The position numbers and the translations under genes were made by a program. Below, in pieces: positions 53,683-62,438 of a DNA stretch of 64,000 bases (the first letter of the stretch is position 1; every line of letters starts with the position of its first letter). The stretch comes from G965237725 sp965237725 (GTDB lineage Bacteria; Pseudomonadota; Gammaproteobacteria; Arenicellales; Poriferihabitantaceae): NCBI GenBank assembly GCA_965237725.1, contig OZ250151.1, positions 248,001 through 312,000 of the forward strand. The letters are read 5' to 3'. The notes below the pieces were generated by a model. The model saw only the letters and a list, made by a program, of their open reading frames with translations. It ran no database searches and was not told where the DNA came from.

Positions 53683-54885
53683 ATGCCATATCGGTTATCG
53701 TGTGCGAGAACAGGGCTGGTATTGAGCCTGTTCTGGTCAACAGCAGCACTGTCGCTGGACACCAGTATGGCTTTAGGTATAGAAGGACGTAGTTATATTC
53801 AAAGTTCGGATTCGCCGGATCAATTCGCTAATGACATAGCGATTAGCATAGAACCCGAAGTCCGCCACCGATTCAACAACAATGACACGGCCTTCACATT
53901 CATTTCCTATGGTCGGTGGGATGATCGTGATTCCGAGCGTACCCATTTTGACATCAGGGAATTGAACCTGCTCCACACTACTGGAGACTGGGAATTTCTG
54001 GCTGGCCTTGGGAAAGTATTCTGGGGTGTAGCAGAATCCAGTCACCTGGTGGATATCATTAATCAGACTGATTTACTCGAGGGTATCGACGGCGAAGACA
54101 AGCTCGGACAGCAGATGGTTAGGGTAAGCCGAGTATTTGACCGGTCTACGTTATCTGCTTTTGTTCTTCCAGGATTCAGAGAGCGAAAGTTTTTATCGCT
54201 AAACAATCCTGTGGGATTGCCCTTTCCGATAAATAATTTACCGATTTACGAAGATAGTGATGGCGATAACCATGTTGATCTGGCATTGCGCTACAGCGGT
54301 TATCAGGGCATCGTGGACTATGGTGTTTCATGGTTCAGTGGCACATCCAGGGAGCCGAATTTCATTCCCGGAAGTGATGGTCGGCTAGTGCCGTTTTATC
54401 CTCAAATTGATCAATTTGGAATTGACCTGCAAATCACCAGTGATGCCTGGCTGTGGAAATTCGAAGGGTTACGCCGAACGTTCAGCAGCACAAATAGTAT
54501 TTCGGGTAATGATTTTACTGCGTTGGTTGGTGGCCTGGAATACAGTTTCTATGGCATGAAGGATGGTCTGTTTGATCTCGGCCTGCTAGCGGAATACCAT
54601 AGTGACAGCCGGGACGATCCAGCGACGGTAATATTTCAGAATGACCTTTTTTTTGGCTTACGATTTGGGTTTAATGATGCTGAGAGTTCCGAAATTCTGG
54701 CAGGCACTTTTTTCGACCAGGATGATCACTCAGCCAGTTATCGCATCGAAGCCAATCGTCGGGTTTTAGGTGATGCCCGGCTCAGCTTGGAAGCTCAGGT
54801 GTTTTCCAATTCAGCCCCAGGCAATGTCACTTTCAGTCAACGCCATAGCGACTTCGTATTAGTTTCCCTGGAGTACTTTTTCTGA
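53683..54885 (+). CDS. Outer-membrane beta-barrel protein of the RND operon
   Basis: A 400-residue protein with an N-terminal signal (TGLVLSLFWSTAALSLD) and alternating strand patterns (FDIRELNLLHTTGDWEFLAG, LALRYSGYQGIVDYGVSW, LEYHSDSRDDPATVIFQND-like turns). It ends in FVLVSLEYFF with a terminal Phe, the outer-membrane insertion signal. It starts 9 bases after the lipoprotein-sorting gene. It is probably the outer-membrane member of the system. I cannot name a characterised family with certainty. Confidence 0.75.
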   Translation: MPYRLSCARTGLVLSLFWSTAALSLDTSMALGIEGRSYIQSSDSPDQFANDIAISIEPEVRHRFNNNDTAFTFISYGRWDDRDSERTHFDIRELNLLHTTGDWEFLAGLGKVFWGVAESSHLVDIINQTDLLEGIDGEDKLGQQMVRVSRVFDRSTLSAFVLPGFRERKFLSLNNPVGLPFPINNLPIYEDSDGDNHVDLALRYSGYQGIVDYGVSWFSGTSREPNFIPGSDGRLVPFYPQIDQFGIDLQITSDAWLWKFEGLRRTFSSTNSISGNDFTALVGGLEYSFYGMKDGLFDLGLLAEYHSDSRDDPATVIFQNDLFFGLRFGFNDAESSEILAGTFFDQDDHSASYRIEANRRVLGDARLSLEAQVFSNSAPGNVTFSQRHSDFVLVSLEYFF

Positions 54886-54913
54886 ATATTTAGCGAAAGT
54901 TAATTCTCACCGT

Positions 54914-56068
54914 TCAATTTACCAATTCGGTTTCTGGATAAATTCTTGCATATTCGAACCATTTGGTCATGTATCCGTCAACAGGGATGAGCGTATTACC
55001 TTGCAGCGGACCAGATAATGCGGTCCCGGTGGAATCCCAAATCGTTCCAGAATCATCCTGAAATCGCCACGGCTGCTGAGAAATGATTTTTATATTTGTA
55101 AGTTTTTGATTTTTCACTTCAGCATCAAAAGCAAGAATACTGAATTCCCCCCATTTTAATATCACCAACTCCTGGTTACCAAGTTTGTCGTAGACTACAT
55201 TGTCATTACTGTCAAATAACTCGAAAGAATATGCCCTCCCCCGCTTATGCCGCTCTAAAGTCAAACCAAAAACCAGCTCGTGACCTTCTAGCCTGGTATC
55301 GCTATTTTCACCAAATATTTCTTTATTGTAAGGTGAATTATGCCCCTCTTCACTACCATGAACACGCAATCGTACTTCGGGCGTTCCATATAATACCGTC
55401 GAATTAGGAAAATTACTTTTCCAATCTCGCCATCTAACCACACGCAATGGAATTCGTACTAATTTCACCCCTGTCAATGGTCCCTCTACGCTTTCCCCTT
55501 TAAACGGATGCCATTTGCTGCCAGTCTCTACATCACACATCCCAAACGTTCCCCATTCTTTAAACATATTTGCACGATTTCCTGGGCAAACAGAAAATGT
55601 GAAATGTTTATTTGGCTTACCCTTAACTACCGCGAGATATGCTGACCCGCCAGTGCATCGATCACAGAGCACCAACATGACGTGCTTAGAGTCTTTCAGG
55701 TTCGCAAAACTTGGATCAAATAAAAATCGATCATTTACCACATGCCACTCCTGAATAATCCACCAGGGATACGCCCGCTGATGGCCGTCTAATTCAATAC
55801 CAAATACAATGTCGTCCGGCTTCATGTGATCAGCTTGACTCGCTTCCACAATCATAGGATTATTCAATGGCAGTTGGAAATTTCTACCAACTCGGTTTGG
55901 TGTTTCTATTTTTTTCCAAGGCATATTTTCTTTTTCAATTTCTGACTTATTCTTTATTGTAGTTTCAGAATTTTGCCATGAATCAATGTTTCCTAATTTT
56001 GCAGGCACTACCAACCCGGCAGCAACACCGAACACAAACACACAAAAAAGTAATATGTGGAATTTCAT
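54914..56068 (-). CDS. DUF3179 protein
   Basis: A 384-residue protein with an N-terminal signal anchor (FHILLFCVFVFGVAAGLVVP). The conserved DUF3179 core is seen: VFGIELDGHQRAYPWWIIQE, VLCDRCTGGSAYLA, TFGMCDVETGSKWHPFKGE then GVKLVRIPLRVVRW. The Cys residues in DRCTGG and GMCDVETG are conserved in the family. The function is unknown. It is convergent with the RND operon, and upstream of it is a long non-coding stretch. Confidence 0.82.
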   Translation of the reverse strand: MKFHILLFCVFVFGVAAGLVVPAKLGNIDSWQNSETTIKNKSEIEKENMPWKKIETPNRVGRNFQLPLNNPMIVEASQADHMKPDDIVFGIELDGHQRAYPWWIIQEWHVVNDRFLFDPSFANLKDSKHVMLVLCDRCTGGSAYLAVVKGKPNKHFTFSVCPGNRANMFKEWGTFGMCDVETGSKWHPFKGESVEGPLTGVKLVRIPLRVVRWRDWKSNFPNSTVLYGTPEVRLRVHGSEEGHNSPYNKEIFGENSDTRLEGHELVFGLTLERHKRGRAYSFELFDSNDNVVYDKLGNQELVILKWGEFSILAFDAEVKNQKLTNIKIISQQPWRFQDDSGTIWDSTGTALSGPLQGNTLIPVDGYMTKWFEYARIYPETELVN

Positions 56069-56379
56069 ACTATTTGTTTAAACATAGCGCGCTTGGAAAA
56101 TTGAAATGGTATATGACCAGTTTTATGGTGTTTTATTATTCGCATTGTTCCGCGTCGGAGCATACAGCTCATTGACAAGTGTATCTTCAATATTACTACA
56201 AGTAATATCAATTTATTTTGGGCCCATGGTCAATAATAATTCTCAAGAATCAAGATATTCAAACATTCATTATTGTCATTCAGTTTAAGATCCATATACT
56301 GCAAATTCTTGGATGACATGCATATTCAAAAATCCAATCGCGGAATGAATTTTGGCAAAATTTCATTGTTTTAAATTTT
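56069..56379. other. Gene-free AT-rich stretch
   Basis: Between the divergent DUF3179 and TetR-Rieske genes. No coding region I trust and no RNA gene seen; the tandem repeat at 56380 lies at its right edge. Confidence 0.5.
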
Positions 56380-56439
56380 ATAGCTCCAAATACCATAGCT
56401 CCAAATGCCGCAGCTCTAATTGCCGAAGCTCTATATACA
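56380..56439. repeat. Four 15-base tandem repeats
   Basis: Units ATAGCTCCAAATACC, ATAGCTCCAAATGCC, GCAGCTCTAATTGCC and GAAGCTCTATATACA abut exactly; the first two differ at one base. All keep the core AGCTC. The array lies about 200 bases upstream of the TetR-Rieske gene. One frame would encode Ser/Cys-rich pentads, but I do not believe it is translated. Confidence 0.7.
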
Positions 56440-56641
56440 AAAGTATTAGGTGTCATTACTTTAAATGCAAGGAATCATATTTTAAACAGGCGTTAATTTG
56501 GCATCATGATATGGAAATCCCTGTTGTGATTGATGTTGCATTTTGTAAAAGGAAAATAATTTGCAAAACCGATTCGGTTAAAGCTATGGAAACACCAGGG
56601 TCGCTCGGTAAAAATAGAAAATTTACTAAGAAAATCTTTTT

Positions 56642-58480
56642 ATGGGACAGCATTTTATGGAACGGAAAAGGGGTATAGCAATTCAGGATCATCGAAAACA
56701 ACAGCTAATTGACGCGACACTTCATGTTATCAGTGAACACGGACTGGCAAAGACATCCATAGCGAAAGTAACCAGGGCCGCGGGATTGTCTATTGGCATC
56801 GTTAACTATTATTTTCGGAGTCGGGAACAATTATTAACCAGCACTTTGGAATATGTGTCAGCGGAATACGAAATGGTGATGGCGACCGTTTTTGAATCGT
56901 CGAAAAACCCTTTGACAGTTTTAAAGAACTTTATTTACGCATCTTTTAGCCCGCCAATATTTGTATTCGAAAAAATTGCGGTTTGGCATTCTTTTACAGC
57001 GAATCCAAAGGCAAGAATGACCTATTACGAAACCGTTGGTGGTCTTGAGGATCGAATTCGCCAAAAGCTGTCTGAACAAATTGATATTCTAATCGCTAAA
57101 GACCAATTAACTCACATCAATAGTGACAGCATAGCGCTGTCCATTGACCAGGTAGTTGATTATCAGTGGTTTGACTACCTGCAAAATAAAATGGATTTCA
57201 ATCACCGTGAGGCAGAAAAAACCAGCATTAATTTAATAACCGCCCTATTTTCAGGTTCTTATGAACATAATCAGATCACATTAAAATCATTTATTGATCA
57301 AATTGGACCTGACCAAAAAAGCGAAATACTGCCGAGGTGGACTTATCATAATGATGAATTTTTAAATCTTGAGAAAAAGATAATTTTTAACAGCAACTGG
57401 CTGGTAGTGGGTCATGTCAACGAAATTCCCCACATTGGCGACTATCTGACTTTTGACGCCCCTGACAAACGCCTTGTGGTTATCCGAGGCAAAGACAGCC
57501 AGATTCGGGCTATGGAAAATGCCTGTCAGCATATGGGAACACGACTACTGGACGGTAAATCGGGGCGATGTAAATCAAATTTAACTTGCCCATTTCATGA
57601 ATGGGTATATGGCCTTGATGGCGCCCTGCTGAAAACGCCAGATATTGACGCCTTCAAAAATATTGACAGGGAAAAAATTAGACTGTCCAAATTGGACCTG
57701 GAAATTTGGAATGGATTTATTTTTATTCGCACTGGCTCTGGCGTCCCAGCTGTGAACGAGATTCTGGCTGGAGTGGACCATCTTTTCGAACCATATTACC
57801 TGGATACCAATATTCAAATTGAGAAGAGCAACAGTGAAACACTATTGCCTTTTAACTGGAAAGTCTTCCAGGAAGCCGACTATGAGTTTGATCACATTCC
57901 CGCTCACACGTCTCCGTTCCATGCCTTGTTTGGAGGATCAAGTAATACAGAAATCCTCGGGCATATTCCTGTGTGGTCCGCTAGTATTCAAGCATCTAAA
58001 ACGACCAGCCCCTGGAGCATTAGGCACTATCAGTCTTTGCTTCCACAGTTTACGCACTTACCGGAAAATTTTCAGAGAACATGCTACCAAGTTGGGGCAT
58101 TCCCCTATCTGTCTTTTATACTGTACCCGGAATGCGTAAAATACGTTATGACCTTGCCCGAAACAACCCATCTAACTCGGGTTATCAATGGAATTTATTT
58201 CTTCCCTGACCAGCGCAGAGAAACTCAGATTTGCCAATTTCTCTCTCGACGCATTGACAAGAGTTTAAAAACGCTACGAAAACATCATTCAGAACAATTA
58301 CAGCAGGGCCTCAGTTCTAATTTACCGTCAAATCGAATTTTGGAGATCTCCGGATCCAATACAAAGTTTTTTCATAATAGTATTCAGAACAGATTACCCG
58401 TTTCCATGCTTTTACAAGAACCCGGGCCGGGAACTGTATCAGATGTAAATGACTTGCTGGGCGAAAAATGGAAAGAATGA
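56642..58480 (+). CDS. Fusion of a BetI-like TetR regulator and a Rieske non-heme iron oxygenase
   Basis: A 612-residue single ORF. Residues 15-75 are a TetR HTH (RKQQLIDATLHVISEHGLAK, AGLSIGIVNYYFRSREQLL), closest in feel to BetI, and residues 80-220 are its ligand domain (AVWHSFTANPKARMTYYE). Residues 230-330 form a Rieske domain (WLVVGHVNEIPHIGDYL) with ligands Cys295, His297, Cys316 and His319 (ACQHMGTRLLDGKSGRC, LTCPFHEW). Residues 375-600 form the catalytic START-like domain with NWKVFQEADYEFDHIPAHT. Aligned to glycine-betaine-type oxygenases, the second iron His is one residue early (HxxxH not HxxxxH). No stop or frame change lies between the parts. It starts at 56642 or at Met6 (56657). 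Choline or betaine sensing is suggested only by family resemblance. Confidence 0.85.
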   Translation: MGQHFMERKRGIAIQDHRKQQLIDATLHVISEHGLAKTSIAKVTRAAGLSIGIVNYYFRSREQLLTSTLEYVSAEYEMVMATVFESSKNPLTVLKNFIYASFSPPIFVFEKIAVWHSFTANPKARMTYYETVGGLEDRIRQKLSEQIDILIAKDQLTHINSDSIALSIDQVVDYQWFDYLQNKMDFNHREAEKTSINLITALFSGSYEHNQITLKSFIDQIGPDQKSEILPRWTYHNDEFLNLEKKIIFNSNWLVVGHVNEIPHIGDYLTFDAPDKRLVVIRGKDSQIRAMENACQHMGTRLLDGKSGRCKSNLTCPFHEWVYGLDGALLKTPDIDAFKNIDREKIRLSKLDLEIWNGFIFIRTGSGVPAVNEILAGVDHLFEPYYLDTNIQIEKSNSETLLPFNWKVFQEADYEFDHIPAHTSPFHALFGGSSNTEILGHIPVWSASIQASKTTSPWSIRHYQSLLPQFTHLPENFQRTCYQVGAFPYLSFILYPECVKYVMTLPETTHLTRVINGIYFFPDQRRETQICQFLSRRIDKSLKTLRKHHSEQLQQGLSSNLPSNRILEISGSNTKFFHNSIQNRLPVSMLLQEPGPGTVSDVNDLLGEKWKE

Positions 58481-58987
58481 ATCGGCAAATTCGGAATGGC
58501 GCTATCAATTGCGGCCAAGGTTTCTGCTTTAAAGTCGCCTCAAGCCACTTGCAATGTTAATGGGGATGAGAATATTCCACCTGAGGTTGTTTGTAGAATA
58601 TCTACTGCATGTTTTCACCTCTGGATGATTTAGTGAATTGTGATTGGGAAATGATAATGCTAGGATCAAAGCGGTATCTAAACATCGGGAGGGATACTTC
58701 TTTTGACTTCTCAACTTTCCATGTGCAGAAACCACGGGGGATGAGTAAGAAATGTGTGAAACCGTATATTGGATTACATTGCTGCACTATTTCGGCTGCA
58801 CCGAACACCCTCACAAGTGGGCGGTGCAAAACATTGCCTTTCACTATGTATAGTTTGTTGGGGTGAGAGGATTTATTTCGGGTTTCCTGCCCTTCGTTCT
58901 TGGGGCCAGCGACGTTACGTTTCACTGTTCCATATTGCGCCCAACGATCTGGTAGACCTAAATTTAGTCCCTAAATTTGAACAAGTA
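58481..58987. other. Gene-free stretch before the epimerase
   Basis: Many stops in all frames. An open frame runs into the epimerase from 58769, but its translation (LDYIAALFRLHRTPSQVGG...) resembles nothing and the epimerase start at 58988 is better. Possibly the remains of something lost. Confidence 0.5.
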
Positions 58988-59923
58988 ATGTCAAATATTT
59001 TAATTACGGGTGGAAAAGGTTTTATTGGTACGAACCTTTGCATAGAACTACGCCGACGTGGCAATAAAGTGTGAACAGCCGACATTCTTCAAGGAGAAGA
59101 CCCGCAACACATAAGGGCGGATGTTAGTGCATACCAACAAATGGATGTTATTTTTAATCTCCACCAATTCGATTTCGTATTTCATCTTGCTGCGGAGTAT
59201 GGTCGCTGGAATGGTGACGATCATTACGAAAATCTTTGGCGTACCAATGTTATCGGCACAAAAAACATGCTTAGGCTTCAGGAAATTCATCGATTTCAGA
59301 TGATATTTTTTTCAAGCGCCGAAGTTTATGGAGATTATGGCCAATTGATGAGCGAAGAAATCATGGAACAGGTTCCGATTCAACAAATGAACGACTATGC
59401 AATTTCAAAGTGGGCAGGAGAACTTCAATGCATCAACAATGCTCTAATGCACGGAACGAAAACTGTCCGATTACGCCTCGTAGGATGCTATGGGCCCCAC
59501 GAATTTTACAGCCCATACCGCGGTGTAATTCCAATTTTTGTCTATAAGGCGCTTGCAGGTAGTACGTTAACTGTTCATCGTGGCCACATTCGAATATTCG
59601 ACTATGTAGATGACACCTGTAGAACAATTAGCAATATAGTCGACAATTTTATCCCGGGAGAGGTCTACAACATTGGCAGTAAAGAAGACTGGAGCATCAG
59701 TATCGAAGAGCTGGCGGAAATCATTATCGAAGCAACAAGTGCAACTAGCAACCAGGTTCAACTCAAAGAATCAGAAGATTTTACAACCAAGATAAAACTT
59801 GTAGATTTCTCAAAATCTCGGCGCGACCTATCACATTCTCCATCCATCGGCATTCATGAAGGAATTAATCGCTATGTCTTATGGATGCGCAAAACATACG
59901 ACTTTTCAAACCAGAAAATATAA
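58988..59923 (+). pseudogene. NAD-dependent sugar epimerase/dehydratase with an in-frame TGA
   Basis: Reading from ATG 58988 gives MSNILITGGKGFIGTNLCIE, the extended-SDR Rossmann loop (GGKGFIG). A TGA at 59072-59074 (codon 29, after RRRGNKV) interrupts the frame, and the same frame continues TADILQGEDPQHIRADVSAY to 59923. The rest is intact: FDFVFHLAAEYGRWNGDDHY, the catalytic pair in NDYAISKWAGE, and IRIFDYVDDTCRTISNIV. Total 312 codons. The stop most likely replaced a Trp or aromatic residue. Without the N-terminus the internal Met at 59141 would give a protein lacking its NAD loop, so it is probably inactive unless the stop is read through. Confidence 0.8.
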
Positions 59924-60165
59924 TTACCAATGCCCGAATGCGCACATTTAACATATCAATTTAAAATTATCTGTTGGCGATTCATTAACCATTTATTCAC
60001 CGCAGTGAAAACATGGTAACCATCAATCAGTCGAATAGTACAGTCACATCAATTATCACCGAGCATCCAAAAGTAATGGGGAAATAACTTTCCATAGGCT
60101 GGTTAAGATTCCAACAAAGCGATATCATCCGCAGCCCATTCACCACACAATATGGAGTGCACCCC

Positions 60166-60381
60166 ATGAAACAGCGGAGCGCGGACTGGACACAACGAAA
60201 GCCGAATCCCGTGGCCAAGCACAGCGCAAAACTGTATCGTGCTGCGACTTTCGCCGATCGACAAAAAGCACAAAAGCGAGGTTATCAGCGCTGTCAAAAC
60301 AGCTTCGGCTGGAATCAATTCGGGTTGGGGCAAGATGATAGCAAACGGGTCTCAGAGGCGTCCTGCTTGCCATCATTTTGA
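60166..60381 (+). CDS. Small basic protein (DUF7230-like)
   Basis: A 71-residue, strongly basic protein. The core KPNPVAKHSAKLYRAATFAD followed by RQKAQKRGYQR resembles a family of small uncharacterised proteins with the pattern NPVAKHA..FNRA..F.DR.K..KRGY (recalled, not searched). GGAG lies 8 bases before the ATG at 60166, which decides the start over an upstream GTG at 60157. It ends 21 bases before recQ. Perhaps ribosome- or nucleic-acid-associated by charge; not established. Confidence 0.5.
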   Translation: MKQRSADWTQRKPNPVAKHSAKLYRAATFADRQKAQKRGYQRCQNSFGWNQFGLGQDDSKRVSEASCLPSF

Positions 60382-60402
60382 GCTATCATCTTGAGGACAA
60401 CC

Positions 60403-62205
60403 ATGGAAAACGGAATTACCGAATTACTCAACCAAACCTTCGGCTACAGCTCATTTCAGGGACCACAACAAGAGGTCATCGAATCCGCACTACGGGGTGA
60501 AGACGCCGTCGTATTGATGCCCACGGGGGGCGGAAAGTCGATCTGCTATCAGATTCCCATGCTCGCCCGACATGGGATGGGAATCGTGGTATCGCCTCTG
60601 ATCGCGCTTATGCAGGATCAAGTGTCCGCGTTGCAGCAGAATGGCGTGCGCGCGGAGTTTTTAAACTCGACCTTAAGTTCGTCCCAGTCGAGAGATATTC
60701 ACAACAGAATGAATGCGGCAGAAGTCGACATCCTGTATGTCGCGCCCGAACGTCTGATGATGGATTCTACATTGCAGAAGCTGCAATCCCTCGACATCTC
60801 ACTCATCGCCATCGATGAATCACATTGTGTATCCCAATGGGGTCATGATTTTCGGCGCGATTACCTTAATTTAATAGAACTAGGCACGCGCTTCGCTGGG
60901 GTTCCGCGTATGGCACTAACCGCCACCGCCACAGCGAGATCGCGGGGCGATATCGTTACCAATCTCGCTCTGCACCAACCCAAAATTTTTATCAGTAGCT
61001 TTGATCGCCCGAACATCCACTACGCAGTGGTAGCGAGGGGCGACGCCAAGGCGCAGTTGCTGGAATTTCTTGGGGGTTCTCGAAACCAGTGTGGCATTGT
61101 CTACTGCCTTTCGAGAAAAAAAGTGGAGGCGACTGCCCACTGGTTGGTTAGCCAAGGCTTCAATGCCCTGCCCTATCACGCAGGCATGGAAGATAATGAG
61201 CGAGCGGCGAATCAACACCAATTCCTCACCCAAGACGATGTGGTTATGGTCGCCACTATCGCCTTTGGCATGGGCATCGACAAACCCGAAGTGCGTTTCG
61301 TTGCCCATCTTGATTTGCCTGGCAGCATCGAAGCTTATTACCAGGAAACGGGACGTGCTGGGCGTGATGGTCGACCCGCCCGTGCCTGGATGGTCTATGG
61401 TCTAAATGATGTAGTGCAGCGTAGCCAGATGGTCGATCAATCCGATGGCGATGAAACTTTCAAGCGCAATGAAAGACAGAAACTTGACGCATTGCTCGGC
61501 TGGTGTGAAGTAATTACCTGCCGTAGACAGCCACTGCTATCCTATTTTGATCAACAGTTGGCGGAACCCTGTGGAAACTGCGATAACTGCCAGTCTCCAC
61601 CGCGTAGCTGGGATGGCACCGAAGCGGCACAAAAACTACTGTCATGCGTCTATCGTACAGGCCAACGATTTGGTTCGGGTCATGTCATCGATGTACTGGT
61701 GGGCAAGGTGACAGACAAGGTGAACCAACACCAGCACGAACAACTGAGCACATTCGGAATCGGCGTTGAACTCAGTAATAAACAATGGCGCTCAGTGATT
61801 CGCCAACTTATCGTAAGTGGTTATCTATTTGCCAACGCCGACCGTTATGGCGCTCTGCAACTAACCGATTCTGCCCGACCGTTGTTGAAGGGCGAGCATC
61901 GTCTCATGCTAAGAGAAGAAGTCGCCGCCGCGAAGACCAGCAGAAAACCACGTACCAAAATCGAAATCGCCGAACAAGACCAACCGCTTTGGGAAGCCTT
62001 ACGCCAATGCCGAAAAGAGCTTGCCGACCAGTTCGATATTCCTCCGTACATGGTGTTCCACGACAGTACATTAGGTGAAATTCTTCATCATCTTCCAACC
62101 ACGCGGTCGGAGATACGTATGATTAATGGTGTTGGCGATGCCAAGCTAGAAAAATTTGCAGATGAATTTCTCGACGTTGTTAGAAACTACAAAGCGATCC
62201 GATAA
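60403..62205 (+). CDS. recQ: ATP-dependent DNA helicase RecQ
   Basis: A 3'-5' helicase of recombination and replication repair. About 600 residues. Helicase motifs: MPTGGGKSICYQIP (Walker A), IDESHCVSQWGHDFRRDY (motif II reads DESH instead of the common DEAH), TATATARSRGDI, ATIAFGMGIDKPEVRFVAHL and YYQETGRAGRDG. The zinc site includes CRRQPLL...CGNCDNC, then the RQC region and a C-terminal HRDC domain (EALRQCRKELADQFDIPPYM). The ATG at 60403, preceded by GAGGA, is better than the TTG at 60391. Confidence 0.96.
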   Translation: MENGITELLNQTFGYSSFQGPQQEVIESALRGEDAVVLMPTGGGKSICYQIPMLARHGMGIVVSPLIALMQDQVSALQQNGVRAEFLNSTLSSSQSRDIHNRMNAAEVDILYVAPERLMMDSTLQKLQSLDISLIAIDESHCVSQWGHDFRRDYLNLIELGTRFAGVPRMALTATATARSRGDIVTNLALHQPKIFISSFDRPNIHYAVVARGDAKAQLLEFLGGSRNQCGIVYCLSRKKVEATAHWLVSQGFNALPYHAGMEDNERAANQHQFLTQDDVVMVATIAFGMGIDKPEVRFVAHLDLPGSIEAYYQETGRAGRDGRPARAWMVYGLNDVVQRSQMVDQSDGDETFKRNERQKLDALLGWCEVITCRRQPLLSYFDQQLAEPCGNCDNCQSPPRSWDGTEAAQKLLSCVYRTGQRFGSGHVIDVLVGKVTDKVNQHQHEQLSTFGIGVELSNKQWRSVIRQLIVSGYLFANADRYGALQLTDSARPLLKGEHRLMLREEVAAAKTSRKPRTKIEIAEQDQPLWEALRQCRKELADQFDIPPYMVFHDSTLGEILHHLPTTRSEIRMINGVGDAKLEKFADEFLDVVRNYKAIR

Positions 62206-62438
62206 TGCTTTTTCCGAAGTTTAAAATCAAATCGCACATAATTTCTGTACCCTGTAAAGTTAACCTGCCAATACCGTAAAATATACAGTCAATCACCTTA
62301 CTACTTAATCTTCAAATTTTACATGTCAGCAGGATTTCAATTTTCCAGTTCCAGAAAGCAGCACGTGCCTCCCGCGGTTATATGTTCAGTTAAAGATTTG
62401 ACTGTGACGCTTATACTCATCTTATTCAAGGTTTAGGG

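Noticed and set aside
56352..56678. 108-residue ORF with Ser/Cys pentads (SSKYH, SSKCR, SSNCR)
   Set aside because: It starts from TTG without a ribosome site, the pentads reflect the 15-base DNA repeat, and it overlaps the TetR-Rieske gene out of frame.
59072..59074. Selenocysteine at the in-frame TGA of the epimerase
   Set aside because: Epimerases of this family use no Sec or Cys at this loop position, and no convincing hairpin follows the TGA; a nonsense mutation is simpler.
58769..59074. ORF extending upstream of the epimerase start
   Set aside because: The extra N-terminal residues resemble nothing, while the Met at 58988 is directly followed by the expected NILITGGKGFIG start.
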